Source: Kiritimatiellia bacterium
GTDB lineage: Bacteria > Verrucomicrobiota > Kiritimatiellia > JAFGHX01
Assembly (NCBI GenBank): GCA_016929905.1
Contig: JAFGHX010000256.1
Location: forward strand, 1-59,736
DNA: 59,736 nt
Direction: 5' to 3'
The notes under the pieces are model-generated. The model worked only from the letters and a program-made list of their open reading frames with translations, searched no databases and was not told the origin of the DNA. This document shows, in pieces, positions 26,601-34,996 of this stretch; positions within the stretch are counted from its first letter, which is position 1, and every line of letters starts with the position of its first letter. The position numbers were made by a program, and so were the translations under genes.

Positions 26601-29135
26601 ATGAGAACATCAACGATAGTGGCGCTGGCGGGAATCGGCATGACGCTGCATGTGCGGGCGGGGGAACTGACCCTGGTCAAGGACGGCCGGCCGAACGCGC
26701 GGATCGTCGTGGGCGCGGATGTCTGCAAGGTCGCGCGGTTCGCCGCGCGCGAGTTGCAGGCCTACATCGAGAAGGCCACGGGGGCCACGCTGCCGATCGA
26801 GCGCGAACTCGGAAACGACGGGCGGCCGGATATCGTGGTCGGGGCCGGCTCGATCGCGGCCGCGCTCGGGGTCACGACCGAGGGGCTCGGCCGCGACGCG
26901 TACGTCATTCGCACGGCCGGCAACCGGCTCGTGATTCTCGGCCGGGACGACCCGAAGAAGGACCTCGCCGCCGCGTTGTCGTCCGCGGGCGGAGGCTGGC
27001 ACGACTTCGAGCACGCCACGGTGTTCGGGGTCTACGAGTTCCTCGAACGGTTCCTCGGCGTGCGCTGGTACCTGCCGATCGAACTGGGCGAAGTCGTGCC
27101 GAAACGCACCACCCTGGTCATACCGCCGGCTGACCTGCGGGACGGGCCGGCCAAGATCAGCCGGCACATCCACACCCATTACGGCGCCGACGACCGCGAC
27201 GACCCGCCGCCCAAGAAGCGGAACGGCGCCTGGCGCGGGGGCTACCGGCCCGGTTTCGAAGGCGAGGCGGACAAAGCGTTCAACCGCCGCCGCAACCTGC
27301 ATTTCGTGCGGCTCCGCCACGAGACGGTCCAGATCGCGAGCAACCACTCCCTGAGCCGGCTCATTCCCGCCAAGCGCTTCAAGGCCACACATCCGGAATT
27401 CTACGCGCTCTACGCAAACGGCAAGCGCGGGTTCGGGCCCGGGCACGACCTGCAGCATTGCCACTCGTGCGAGGGCTTGATCCAAGTGCTGATCGAGGAC
27501 GCGAAGGCCTATTTCCGCGGCGAGGACGCCAAAGCGCGCGGGATCGAATGGGGCACATGGGGCGGCATCGGCTGGGAGTCGCCGCGCGGGAAGGTGTTCA
27601 ACATCCTGCAGAACGACGGGTATCGGCCCTGCACCTGCGAGAACTGCCGGAAGTGGCGGGGCGAGGACGGGCCGGCGGAGAAGCGGCGAAGCGAAGCCGA
27701 CCTGGTCTGGAATCTCGTGTTCCGGATCGCGGAGGCCGTGAAGGACGAGTTCCCGGACTGCTACGTCTCGGGCACGGCCTATGGCCCGATGGCCAAGCCG
27801 CCCAGACGGAAGTTCCTGCCGAACATGCTCGTCTCGCGGCTGGCCGTCGCCGGGCCCTACACGGAGTTCAGTCCGCGCGGCACCAAAGGCGAAGACGACC
27901 GGATCAAGGCCTGGACCGATATCGTCGGCAAGCAGGGGCTCGCGTTCTATCACTACGCGAACAAGGGCGGCTGGGAAAGCGGTCACTACTATTCGCACCG
28001 CTCGATCTGCGGGAGCGTCCCGCGCGCGTATGCCGGCTGGTACTCGCGCAACAAGGACATCGGGATCGGCACGTACATGTATCAGCTCTCGCATCGCTAC
28101 GCCTACGATCATCTCAGCACCTACGTCTTCTACAAATATCACTGGGACCCGAACCGCGACATTGACGCGCTGCTCGATGAATACTTCACGCTCTTCTATG
28201 GGCCGGCGGCCGGGCCCATGGGGAAGTATTGGGAAGAGGTCGAGCAGCAGTTCCGCAAGACGCTGGCGGAAATCGTCGAGACACCGCTCGGGCCCCAGGC
28301 CAAGACGCCCGACGAGCATGACGTGTGGGGCATCATCTACGGCGAACCGGTCATGCGGCGGTGGGCCGGTTACTTCGAAGAGGCGGCCAGGCTGGCAGCC
28401 CGCGCCGCGGACCCGATCTACGCGGAGCGCGTGGCCTACATGAAGCGCAACGTGTTCGATACGCAGATGGAGGGCCGCGCCGAATTCGAACGGCTCGTCG
28501 CCGACGTCGAGAAAATCCGGCTCAAGGTCAAGCGCACCGCCATGCCGCCGAAGCTGGACGGCACGCTCGACGATCCGGCCTGGCAGGCGGCGACGCCGGC
28601 CGGCTTTGTGGTCATGGACACCCGCGAGAAACCCGAGCACCCGACAACCGTACGCGCGCTGTGGGACGACGCGAACCTGTACATGGCCATCGAGTGCATC
28701 GAGCCCGAACTCGACGCGATGCTGGCCGACGAGACCGTCAACGACCGCTCCTCGGTCTGGCGCAACAACGGCGTCGAACTGTTCTGGGACCCGGCCAACA
28801 CCGGCCGCTCGCACTACCAACTGATCCTCAACAGCAAGGGGACTTGGTTCGACGGCGGCAAGGGGCTCTCGCACAAGAACTGGAACTCGAACTTCAAGGG
28901 CACGGTCAAGGAGCATCCCGACCGGTACATCGTCGAGATCGCCGTGCCGTTCGCCAGTTTTTCGAATCCCCCGCCAAAAGCCGGTCAGACTTGGGCGGGC
29001 AGCATCCTCCGCAAGCGCGTCAAGAAAGGTCAGACGATGGGCCAGGCCGCCTATCAGACCTGGAGCCCGTACGTCAGCACCGAGATCGGATTCCACCGCG
29101 GGCTTGTTTTCGGGAAACTCGATTTCGTGGACTAG
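26601..29135 (+). CDS. secreted DUF4838 protein with CBM9-like domain
   Basis: An 844-residue protein. The signal peptide is MRTSTIVALAGIGMTLHVRA. Residues 25-180 form the alpha-glucuronidase-N-like domain that precedes DUF4838 (FAARELQAYIEKATG, FGVYEFLERFLGVRWYLP). The DUF4838 domain spans about 190-500 and includes two cysteine pairs, HCHSC and CTCENC, which may bind metal. A helical part follows, then a CBM9/DOMON-like sandwich from about 660 (LDGTLDDPAWQAA). ATG 26601 follows AAGGAG; an ATG 24 codons earlier would spoil the signal peptide. The function of DUF4838 is not firmly known; its relation to GH67 suggests a uronic-acid substrate. Confidence 0.82.
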   Translation: MRTSTIVALAGIGMTLHVRAGELTLVKDGRPNARIVVGADVCKVARFAARELQAYIEKATGATLPIERELGNDGRPDIVVGAGSIAAALGVTTEGLGRDAYVIRTAGNRLVILGRDDPKKDLAAALSSAGGGWHDFEHATVFGVYEFLERFLGVRWYLPIELGEVVPKRTTLVIPPADLRDGPAKISRHIHTHYGADDRDDPPPKKRNGAWRGGYRPGFEGEADKAFNRRRNLHFVRLRHETVQIASNHSLSRLIPAKRFKATHPEFYALYANGKRGFGPGHDLQHCHSCEGLIQVLIEDAKAYFRGEDAKARGIEWGTWGGIGWESPRGKVFNILQNDGYRPCTCENCRKWRGEDGPAEKRRSEADLVWNLVFRIAEAVKDEFPDCYVSGTAYGPMAKPPRRKFLPNMLVSRLAVAGPYTEFSPRGTKGEDDRIKAWTDIVGKQGLAFYHYANKGGWESGHYYSHRSICGSVPRAYAGWYSRNKDIGIGTYMYQLSHRYAYDHLSTYVFYKYHWDPNRDIDALLDEYFTLFYGPAAGPMGKYWEEVEQQFRKTLAEIVETPLGPQAKTPDEHDVWGIIYGEPVMRRWAGYFEEAARLAARAADPIYAERVAYMKRNVFDTQMEGRAEFERLVADVEKIRLKVKRTAMPPKLDGTLDDPAWQAATPAGFVVMDTREKPEHPTTVRALWDDANLYMAIECIEPELDAMLADETVNDRSSVWRNNGVELFWDPANTGRSHYQLILNSKGTWFDGGKGLSHKNWNSNFKGTVKEHPDRYIVEIAVPFASFSNPPPKAGQTWAGSILRKRVKKGQTMGQAAYQTWSPYVSTEIGFHRGLVFGKLDFVD

Positions 29136-29326
29136 CGCGGCTCAGTCCCGGCTGGGACCACGCATCAACGACCCTTGAACTGGTCATGGCCGAGGGCCCG
29201 AGACCGCTCGACGCGACGGCTCAGATGTTCAGCAACCGCTGCGGCGTGGCACACGATGCTAATGACGGCGGACAACTCCGTGTTCTCAAATGGCTGCCCG
29301 GCGACCCGAAGCACAAGACACTCGAT

Positions 29327-29764
29327 TCAGCGTTCGCTTGGCGCATGGGAGAAGGGATCCATCACGATCACACCGTCCAGATCCTGGCCGTCTTGAAGAT
29401 CTTCGGTGAGAAGGTACCGGCAGCCAAGTGCCTGGGCCGCGGCAACAATCAACGAATCCCACCACGCGAATTGGAATCGTTGCTGTACCGCGCGCCCCCG
29501 CACCAGCAGGTCCTCGTCGATGGGCTGCGGTTTCCAGGCAAGGAACGCCTGCATGTCGCTCCACGCCTCGTCCCGCGACATGCCCGGAGTCAACTTGTGT
29601 GTTACGGTGACGTAGAACTCGTTCAATACCTGGACACTGAGCCGGCCTTTCCGCGCCGCCCACAAGTACGCAAGCCATTCCCGCGCCCTGGGCTGCTTGC
29701 CGGGCTCGGACGCATCGCGCCAGTACACCAGCAGGTTGCTGTCAACGAAATGTGTCTCGGTCAT
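29327..29764 (-). CDS. PIN-domain toxin of an RHH/VapC pair
   Basis: A PIN-domain protein of about 145 residues. Acidic residues are visible in HFVDSNLLVYW, VLNEFYV, FAWWDSLIVAAA and LLTEDLQDG, the four-point metal site of VapC-type ribonucleases. The start is uncertain: ATG 29764 gives the usual distance to the first Asp, and ATG 29773 or GTG 29776 are alternatives. It overlaps the antitoxin gene by about 20 nt. Confidence 0.82.
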   Translation of the reverse strand: MTETHFVDSNLLVYWRDASEPGKQPRAREWLAYLWAARKGRLSVQVLNEFYVTVTHKLTPGMSRDEAWSDMQAFLAWKPQPIDEDLLVRGRAVQQRFQFAWWDSLIVAAAQALGCRYLLTEDLQDGQDLDGVIVMDPFSHAPSER

Positions 29765-29984
29765 GCAATTCATCACGGCTCGGGTAGGCCGTGCCCCGCG
29801 ATTTGAGCCGTTTGGGTTCGCGACTCAAGAACGAATTCATCGCCGTCTCATAGCCCTCTTCGCGTTGCATCTGGAGTCCAAGCATTTCGGCGATCATGCG
29901 CGACAGGCTTCGTTCATGTTGCGCCGCCCAAACGCGCGCCCACTTCGCGACATCTTCCGGCAACGTTATGGTCACATTTTTCAT
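29742..29984 (-). CDS. ribbon-helix-helix antitoxin
   Basis: An 80-residue protein. The N-terminus KNVTITLPEDVAKWARVWAA, then SLSRMIAEML, has the beta strand and two helices of the RHH (CopG/MetJ-like) DNA-binding fold. The C-terminal part is basic and would wrap the toxin. It is followed by the PIN toxin gene in an overlapping frame. Its ATG lies almost at the predicted transcription start, so the mRNA may be leaderless. Confidence 0.8.
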   Translation of the reverse strand: MKNVTITLPEDVAKWARVWAAQHERSLSRMIAEMLGLQMQREEGYETAMNSFLSREPKRLKSRGTAYPSRDELHDRDTFR

Positions 29985-29986
29985 GC

Positions 29987-30021
29987 TACACGATTTTAGT
30001 GTTACACGGATTTTGTGTCAA
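29987..30021 (-). promoter_or_regulatory. promoter and tandem operator of the RHH/PIN pair
   Basis: On the minus strand: -35 TTGACA (30021-30016), 17 bp, -10 TAAAAT (29998-29993). Two contiguous 16-bp direct repeats cover it, TACACGATTTTAGTGT (29987-30002) and TACACGGATTTTGTGT (30003-30018), each with ACAC/GTGT ends. This is a typical RHH-repressor operator. The expected start near 29986 is only about 2 nt before the ATG. Confidence 0.7.
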
Positions 30022-30041
30022 GGGTCAAAGACGAGTGGGTG

Positions 30042-30117
30042 GCAATCCGCATTATGATCAGCCATTCGAGAGGGGACGGCGTGGAAGCCGTCCCTCCAGT
30101 GTCCAAGGCGGCCCATT
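30042..30117 (+). repeat. 76-nt dispersed repeat, copy 2
   Basis: Matches the minus strand of 21981-22056. This copy contains a perfect hairpin, GGGACGGC (30073-30080) and GCCGTCCC (30087-30094), whose right arm has decayed in the other copy. Confidence 0.75.
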
Positions 30118-30246
30118 TCGATCCCGTGTGGAGGGTTGGGTTCCACCCCGACCACGAAGGTGATCTCAAAATGAGAACTGCTGTGATGCTGGCGCGTGGC
30201 AGCGGGAGCCGGACAAGGCTGACTTGGGATCAGGCGAACACAACCT

Positions 30247-30395
30247 GTCACCGGTACTCATGCGCGCCGATGTCGGGGGCCGTGCCGGCATAGGGGAAGC
30301 TCACGCCCTGGCCTTGGCGCCACGCAGCAGACGGCGGCGAGCGCGGATGCGGCACGACACAAAACGATCAGGGTGAGGGCCGGCAATCCCTTCAT
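30247..30395 (-). pseudogene. beta-helix protein relic reduced to its two ends
   Basis: From ATG 30395, after AAGGAGATATCG, comes a signal-peptide-like start (MKGLPALTLIVLCRAASALA). About 25 codons later, in another frame, the sequence reads GQGVSFPYAGTAPDIGAHEY and stops, which is the usual closing motif of DUF1565/PL6-like right-handed beta-helix proteins (compare IPYAGARPDLGAMEF in the protein at 52427-54646). The hundreds of residues that should lie between are gone. Confidence 0.6.
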
Positions 30396-30412
30396 CGATA
30401 TCTCCTTGCGTT

Positions 30413-33400
30413 TCAGCGTGGCGCTGTCAGCTCCACAACCGTCCCGTCACGCTTCCCGACGATGACACCCATGCCCGCCGGTCCCGGCGCCAACGTCACG
30501 ACCGGCGCGCCGCGCAGCTCGGCGCAACCCTTGTCCGCGCCCGTGGCCAGGTCCAGCCAGTACAGGTCGCCGGTTTCGGTCCCCACCACCACGTCGCCCT
30601 TGCCGTCCTTGTCGAGATCCGTGCACAGCACGCGGGCCGGCTGCGACGGCAGGGTCCGGTACCACAACCGATCGGTGCGGATGGAACGGCCCTTCGGGTA
30701 CGGGCGATACGCGGCCACGCCGTACGCCTCGTTGGCGACAACCAGAATCGTTGCGTTCGTCGGGGACGGCTGCCAGTGCGACAGGGTCAGGCATGGGCTA
30801 TCGATCTGGCCGGCGCCGGCCCGTTCCGTCTTGTGGTCCTGGTCCGCCAGGAAGAGGGCCAGCTTGCCCTTGGACAGGCAGACGAGCTGCTTCGATTCGC
30901 CGCCCGATCCGAACAGGTCCAGGATCGCGCACTCGCGCGGCGGCGCGACGTAGAACCCGGCATGCATGTGTTCGAGGAAACTGCGCGGCGCCACGATCGT
31001 GCCGCGGTGGTCCATGGCGCGCATGACGCTGTAGCTGGTCAGGAACCCGACCAGCACCTCCTTCTTGCCGTCACCGTCGATGTCCGCGACGTCCACGCAC
31101 GTCGCGTCGCCGCTGATGCGGCCGCGCCCGAACTTCATGTACTGTTCCCAGCGCAGGCGCCCGTCATGGTTGAGGACATGCACCCAGTTCCCGATCGCGA
31201 CCACCTCCTGCTTGCCGTCATGGTCCAGGTCGGCGATCCGCACGGCGTCCACCAGCGGCGGCGCGTGCCTGCCCGGGGCGGACTCTTTGCACGCGTAGTC
31301 CCACATCAATTGGCCGTCAGAAGCAACCACGCGCACCTTCCGGTCGTCGGACCCGAACGCGATCTCCAGGCGCCCATCCCCGTTCAGGTCGCCCACGTCC
31401 ATGGCGCGTACCCTGGCGCCCGCCGGCGCCAGCCAGCGGCGCGTGCCGCTCGCGTCGTACAGGGCCAGGCCGTCGGACTCGCCGGCCAGCCATTCCGGTC
31501 GGCCGTCGCCGTCCAGGTCGCACACGCGCAACGCATCCAGCGCGGCGCCCAATTTGCGCTGCCGGGGTATCAGGCCCCGGATCGTGCCCTGACCGGACTG
31601 CGCGCCCGATGGGGCGCGTCCCGCCGACCCGGCCCCGCTCGTGGCCACGGCCAGAATGCGGGCCGCCGCCCCCGCGTCCAGCCCCGTGCCGGGCGCGTGC
31701 ACGTACCCGGGCGCCACGACGAAAATCTCCGCATCCTTGTCCGTGCCGGGGACACGCCCTGTCCCGAACAGCACGGATTCGCCGCGGTCCGTCACGCGCG
31801 CACACGTATGGGACACGGGAGTCATCGTTACAGCGCCCGCTTCCGATTCGGGCCCGTACGCGTAGAGCAGGTTCATGAACGTGACGGATTCGCCGCCCTT
31901 CAGCGTTCGAACCTTGTCCTGGCGGAAGAACTTCGCCACCGGCTCCGCATGCGGATACTCGCGCGGCCAGCCGCCGCTGTTCTGGAACTCTTCGCGCTCG
32001 ACCAGCAATCGCGCGCTCCCATCCGAGACGATACGGCAAAACGCGCCCTTCTGGCTCAGACGCAGCTCCCGGCCGACCAGCTCGTCCTCGCCCAGCCCCT
32101 TGAACGAACAGCGCGCCACGTAGTCGCCGTCCTTGCTCGCCGCCGTCTCGTCCAGCACCAGGAAGTACCGGCCCTTCTTCCAGAAGATCGAGCGTGTCCA
32201 GCCGCCCAGCCGGGTTTTCGACAGGCCGTATTCCCGGCCGTCCTCGCGCGCCAGCAGCCTGGCGAGCGCGCGTTCGGGATGCGTGCTCGCGCCTTCGCGC
32301 AGCAGCTCGACGCCGCTATGCTCCTGAAACGCGCGCGCTTCGTACGTGTGATCGACCAGCCACATCCGGCCCTCGTCCGTGAAGTTGATGATCGCGTTGA
32401 CGTCGTTATGCTTGTGACCGTGCGGGCCCGGCGCGTCGCCCCACACACCCGCGCCGTCGAGCAGCAGGTACTGTCCGGACTCGGCCCAGTTCTCGCGGAA
32501 CACGATCTTATTGAACAGGTCCGGCGCCACTTCCTCTTTGGGCGCGAACACCTTCGTCATGCTCCTGCGTTCTTTGCCGAGCGGGTTCTCATAGAGCGGG
32601 ATGCTCTGGACTCCGGTCCACTCGACCGGTTCCTTCGGCTCCACGTCCAGGTCGAACACCATATGATTCGAGAATACGCGGCCGCCGGTCGATCTTGGCA
32701 GCTTGCGCCGCACGATCCAGCTCAGGTACGGGCACCGGTGGAACCAGGCGACGGGGGCCAGGTATTCGTACGCCGCCCAGATCGTCAGGCCGGGCGAGTC
32801 GCCGAACCCGGCGCTCAAGCCCAGGTTGTTGATGCACGCCATCGCCATGCTCTTGGCGTGATGGTACGCCACGCCCCGGGTCAGGTAGGTCAGGTCCCCG
32901 CTCTCGAACGCGTATTGCACCGTCGAGTGCGGCGCGTACCACAGGTAGCCGGCCGCGTCTTCCAGAATCTGGAACGTGCTCGCCTGCGCGGAGAAGACGG
33001 CATCGGCGCATTTCATCCAGTATTCCGTGTCCGGGCGCCGGTAGTACTTGTGGAAGTAGTGGTTGCCCGCGTACGAACGCTGCGCGGAGAACGTGCCGTG
33101 GTTCTCCTCGAGCTTCTGAACGTACCCTTCCTTGACCGCGTGCTGGAATCCACACCGCTCATGGCCGGCCAGCGCGTCGGTCAACAGCGCGTTGGCCACC
33201 GCGAGCCGTTCGTCGTCCGTCCAGATCGGCAGTTCCTCGACCAGGTCCCACCCGTGCACGTGCGTGGCCGTGCGCGCGCTCATGTTCTTGTGTTCCGGGA
33301 TCACGACGCGGTTCAGCGCCGCCCGGTACTTGTCCATGCGGTAGCGCATCAGCTCGAGCAGCTTCTGCTCGCCCGTCCGGAAATAGGTCTCGCCGATACT

Positions 33401-34153
33401 GTTGAGGAAACCGGTGACGGAACCGGAGGTCCCGTTCGTCTTGGCCGGCACGGCCGGGTCCAGCGGGTACTCTTCCATGTACGCCTCGACGGTCCGGTAC
33501 TGGTGCTGACGCTTGGAATAGCTCGCTTTCGTCTCATCGGGAAAGAACGGATACGCCTTCTTCTCGAAGACCACGTCGACGACCGGCTGTTTCAGGACCA
33601 GGTCCCGGCCCGAGCCGGAGAAGTGCCGGTCCAGCAGCACCGAGATCGCCTTCTTCACGCCCGCCGCATCGGACCCGGCCAGCACCAGCACGTTCACACC
33701 CGTCGCCCACGGGTCGTGCACCGTCCGCACCACGTGGCCGCCGGCCCCCGGATAGATGGAGTCCGCTGCGACGTAGTCCTCCCCGTAGAGCCGCGCGAGA
33801 ACCGGGTTGTTGTTCACGTTCCCGAGCGCCACGATCGTGCGGCCGTCGATCCGCTTGTGGTCGACCGTCCAGTTCGCATCCACGATCGCGCCGGCGCGCT
33901 CGATCGGGAGCGCGGCGCCGGACCGCCGCCGGACGGCGGCCTGCAGTTCCCGCGCGATCCCCAGGAACGCCGTGTCGGAAGGGATGGCGACGAATGCGCG
34001 CGCCCGCCCGTCAACCACGACCGGCGTCGCCGGATAGAGCGGTTTCAGCTTCGTGATCAGCGGCTTGACCGGCACGCTAGCCTCGTCGGCGCCCGACGCG
34101 GCGACGGACCACGCCGCCAGCAGCGCAACCGCGACTGTCTTCAGTGCTCTCAC
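30413..34153 (-). CDS. secreted heparinase II/III-like lyase with FG-GAP repeats
   Basis: A 1246-residue protein. A signal peptide ends near residue 22. Residues about 40-185 resemble the GH67-N-like domain also found before DUF4838. A helical toroid follows (about 200-480), then a heparinase II/III beta-sandwich in which GPHGHKHNDVNAIINF (about 575-590) is the hallmark His-Asn motif. The last third carries at least five FG-GAP/VCBS repeats with calcium-type loops: DLDGDGRPE, DLNGDGRLE, DLDHDGKQE, DIDGDGKKE and DLDKDGKGD. The lyase should cleave uronic-acid linkages in glycosaminoglycans or alginate-like polymers; the propeller may bind substrate or cell surface. An AraC-type element lies upstream at 34284-34340. 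Confidence 0.82.
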   Translation of the reverse strand: MRALKTVAVALLAAWSVAASGADEASVPVKPLITKLKPLYPATPVVVDGRARAFVAIPSDTAFLGIARELQAAVRRRSGAALPIERAGAIVDANWTVDHKRIDGRTIVALGNVNNNPVLARLYGEDYVAADSIYPGAGGHVVRTVHDPWATGVNVLVLAGSDAAGVKKAISVLLDRHFSGSGRDLVLKQPVVDVVFEKKAYPFFPDETKASYSKRQHQYRTVEAYMEEYPLDPAVPAKTNGTSGSVTGFLNSIGETYFRTGEQKLLELMRYRMDKYRAALNRVVIPEHKNMSARTATHVHGWDLVEELPIWTDDERLAVANALLTDALAGHERCGFQHAVKEGYVQKLEENHGTFSAQRSYAGNHYFHKYYRRPDTEYWMKCADAVFSAQASTFQILEDAAGYLWYAPHSTVQYAFESGDLTYLTRGVAYHHAKSMAMACINNLGLSAGFGDSPGLTIWAAYEYLAPVAWFHRCPYLSWIVRRKLPRSTGGRVFSNHMVFDLDVEPKEPVEWTGVQSIPLYENPLGKERRSMTKVFAPKEEVAPDLFNKIVFRENWAESGQYLLLDGAGVWGDAPGPHGHKHNDVNAIINFTDEGRMWLVDHTYEARAFQEHSGVELLREGASTHPERALARLLAREDGREYGLSKTRLGGWTRSIFWKKGRYFLVLDETAASKDGDYVARCSFKGLGEDELVGRELRLSQKGAFCRIVSDGSARLLVEREEFQNSGGWPREYPHAEPVAKFFRQDKVRTLKGGESVTFMNLLYAYGPESEAGAVTMTPVSHTCARVTDRGESVLFGTGRVPGTDKDAEIFVVAPGYVHAPGTGLDAGAAARILAVATSGAGSAGRAPSGAQSGQGTIRGLIPRQRKLGAALDALRVCDLDGDGRPEWLAGESDGLALYDASGTRRWLAPAGARVRAMDVGDLNGDGRLEIAFGSDDRKVRVVASDGQLMWDYACKESAPGRHAPPLVDAVRIADLDHDGKQEVVAIGNWVHVLNHDGRLRWEQYMKFGRGRISGDATCVDVADIDGDGKKEVLVGFLTSYSVMRAMDHRGTIVAPRSFLEHMHAGFYVAPPRECAILDLFGSGGESKQLVCLSKGKLALFLADQDHKTERAGAGQIDSPCLTLSHWQPSPTNATILVVANEAYGVAAYRPYPKGRSIRTDRLWYRTLPSQPARVLCTDLDKDGKGDVVVGTETGDLYWLDLATGADKGCAELRGAPVVTLAPGPAGMGVIVGKRDGTVVELTAPR

Positions 34154-34283
34154 GTGTCGCCTCCCTCACACTCACGATAGCGGACGCATCCACAACATGT
34201 AATTCAACACGAAGGGCGCGCGCCAACGGGTGTTGAACACCAATAAGCGAGACCGCGTGTGGAGCGCCGTGCCCTCACCGTCT

Positions 34284-34340
34284 CTAATAGCGACACCGCA
34301 CCGGGACGCGCAATGGACGTTCTTGGCAACACATGTAATA
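34284..34340 (-). promoter_or_regulatory. shared regulatory element, copy A, with promoter
   Basis: CAATGGACGTTCTTGGCA begins at 34311 and is followed by ACATGTAATA. The same text recurs at 42234 and 54724. On the minus strand a -35 box TTGCGC (34313-34308), 18 bp and a -10 box TATTAG (34289-34284) point to the lyase gene at 34153. The conserved block lies just upstream of and over the -35 box, as for an AraC-type activator. Apart from this element, 34154-34507 holds nothing I can name. Confidence 0.65.
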
Positions 34341-34507
34341 TTCACGCGCAATATCCGCGTCAACCATGCGGCATGGCGACTTTTCCGCGGACAACGAGCG
34401 GGGAACGGCGCGATACTCTTGGGGTGGGTGCGCCGAGCGGCGATGCGCCGGGCGATTGTCCGGCCGCCTTGGCGGCTCTCGCCATCCGATGTCAAACACG
34501 TTCTGCG

Positions 34508-34657
34508 CGGCCGTCGCGCCCACCGGAGATGAAGCGTCGAGGGGTGGCCGTGCCGGATGGACTTCTCGCGCGCCGCTTCGGCATTGATGTCATCCAGCGG
34601 CAACGCCACTTCGATCAGTTTTTTCGGATAGTCCATACTCAACACCTTGTTTTCCAT
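34508..34657 (-). pseudogene. 5' fragment of a DUF1156 DNA methylase gene
   Basis: From ATG 34657 the frame reads YPKKLIEVALPLDDINAEAA, then REKSIRHGHPSTLHLRWARRP, the near-invariant N-terminus of DUF1156 adenine methylases (normally LHLWWARRP). Recognisable sequence ends at about 34508. The C-terminal piece of such a gene is found 15 kb away at 49455-50008. DUF1156 methylases typically accompany DUF499 ATPases and large helicases in defence clusters. Confidence 0.75.
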
Positions 34658-34914
34658 CGTGCCGGAGTCGCGGCGAGCTCTTGACGACGCACAATTGCCA
34701 TGCGACTCTCTCCCTGAGCCTGCCCCATCTGAAACATGACTCCATGTCGTTGAGGGGTATCCCTCTCAGGATGACGGTGGGTTCCTGAAACGGAAAAAGG
34801 TTCCGCTCCGATGACAAGAGCCCATGGGGCTCTCCCGTGAGGGTAGTCGGAGCGGTCATTCTTCCGGGTAGGCATCTGGGCAACGGTTGTCGCCGGCGGA
34901 CGAATCCCGAGAAG

Positions 34915-34996
34915 TGTCGGACGTTTTTCGGATGAATCCGGCAGTGCCCTCCGTCGGACGTTTACGGGAAACCATCGGACGAATATCGGACGATTA
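34915..34996. repeat. TCGGACG short repeats after the DUF4062 gene
   Basis: TCGGACG occurs four times between 34915 and 34996, with a CGGAT/ATCCG mini-palindrome at 34936-34947. The cluster lies at the 3' end of an ATPase/winged-helix gene, a position resembling that of the palindrome array at 51101-51513 relative to its own ATPase gene. The preceding 34658-34914 shows nothing recognisable. Confidence 0.4.
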
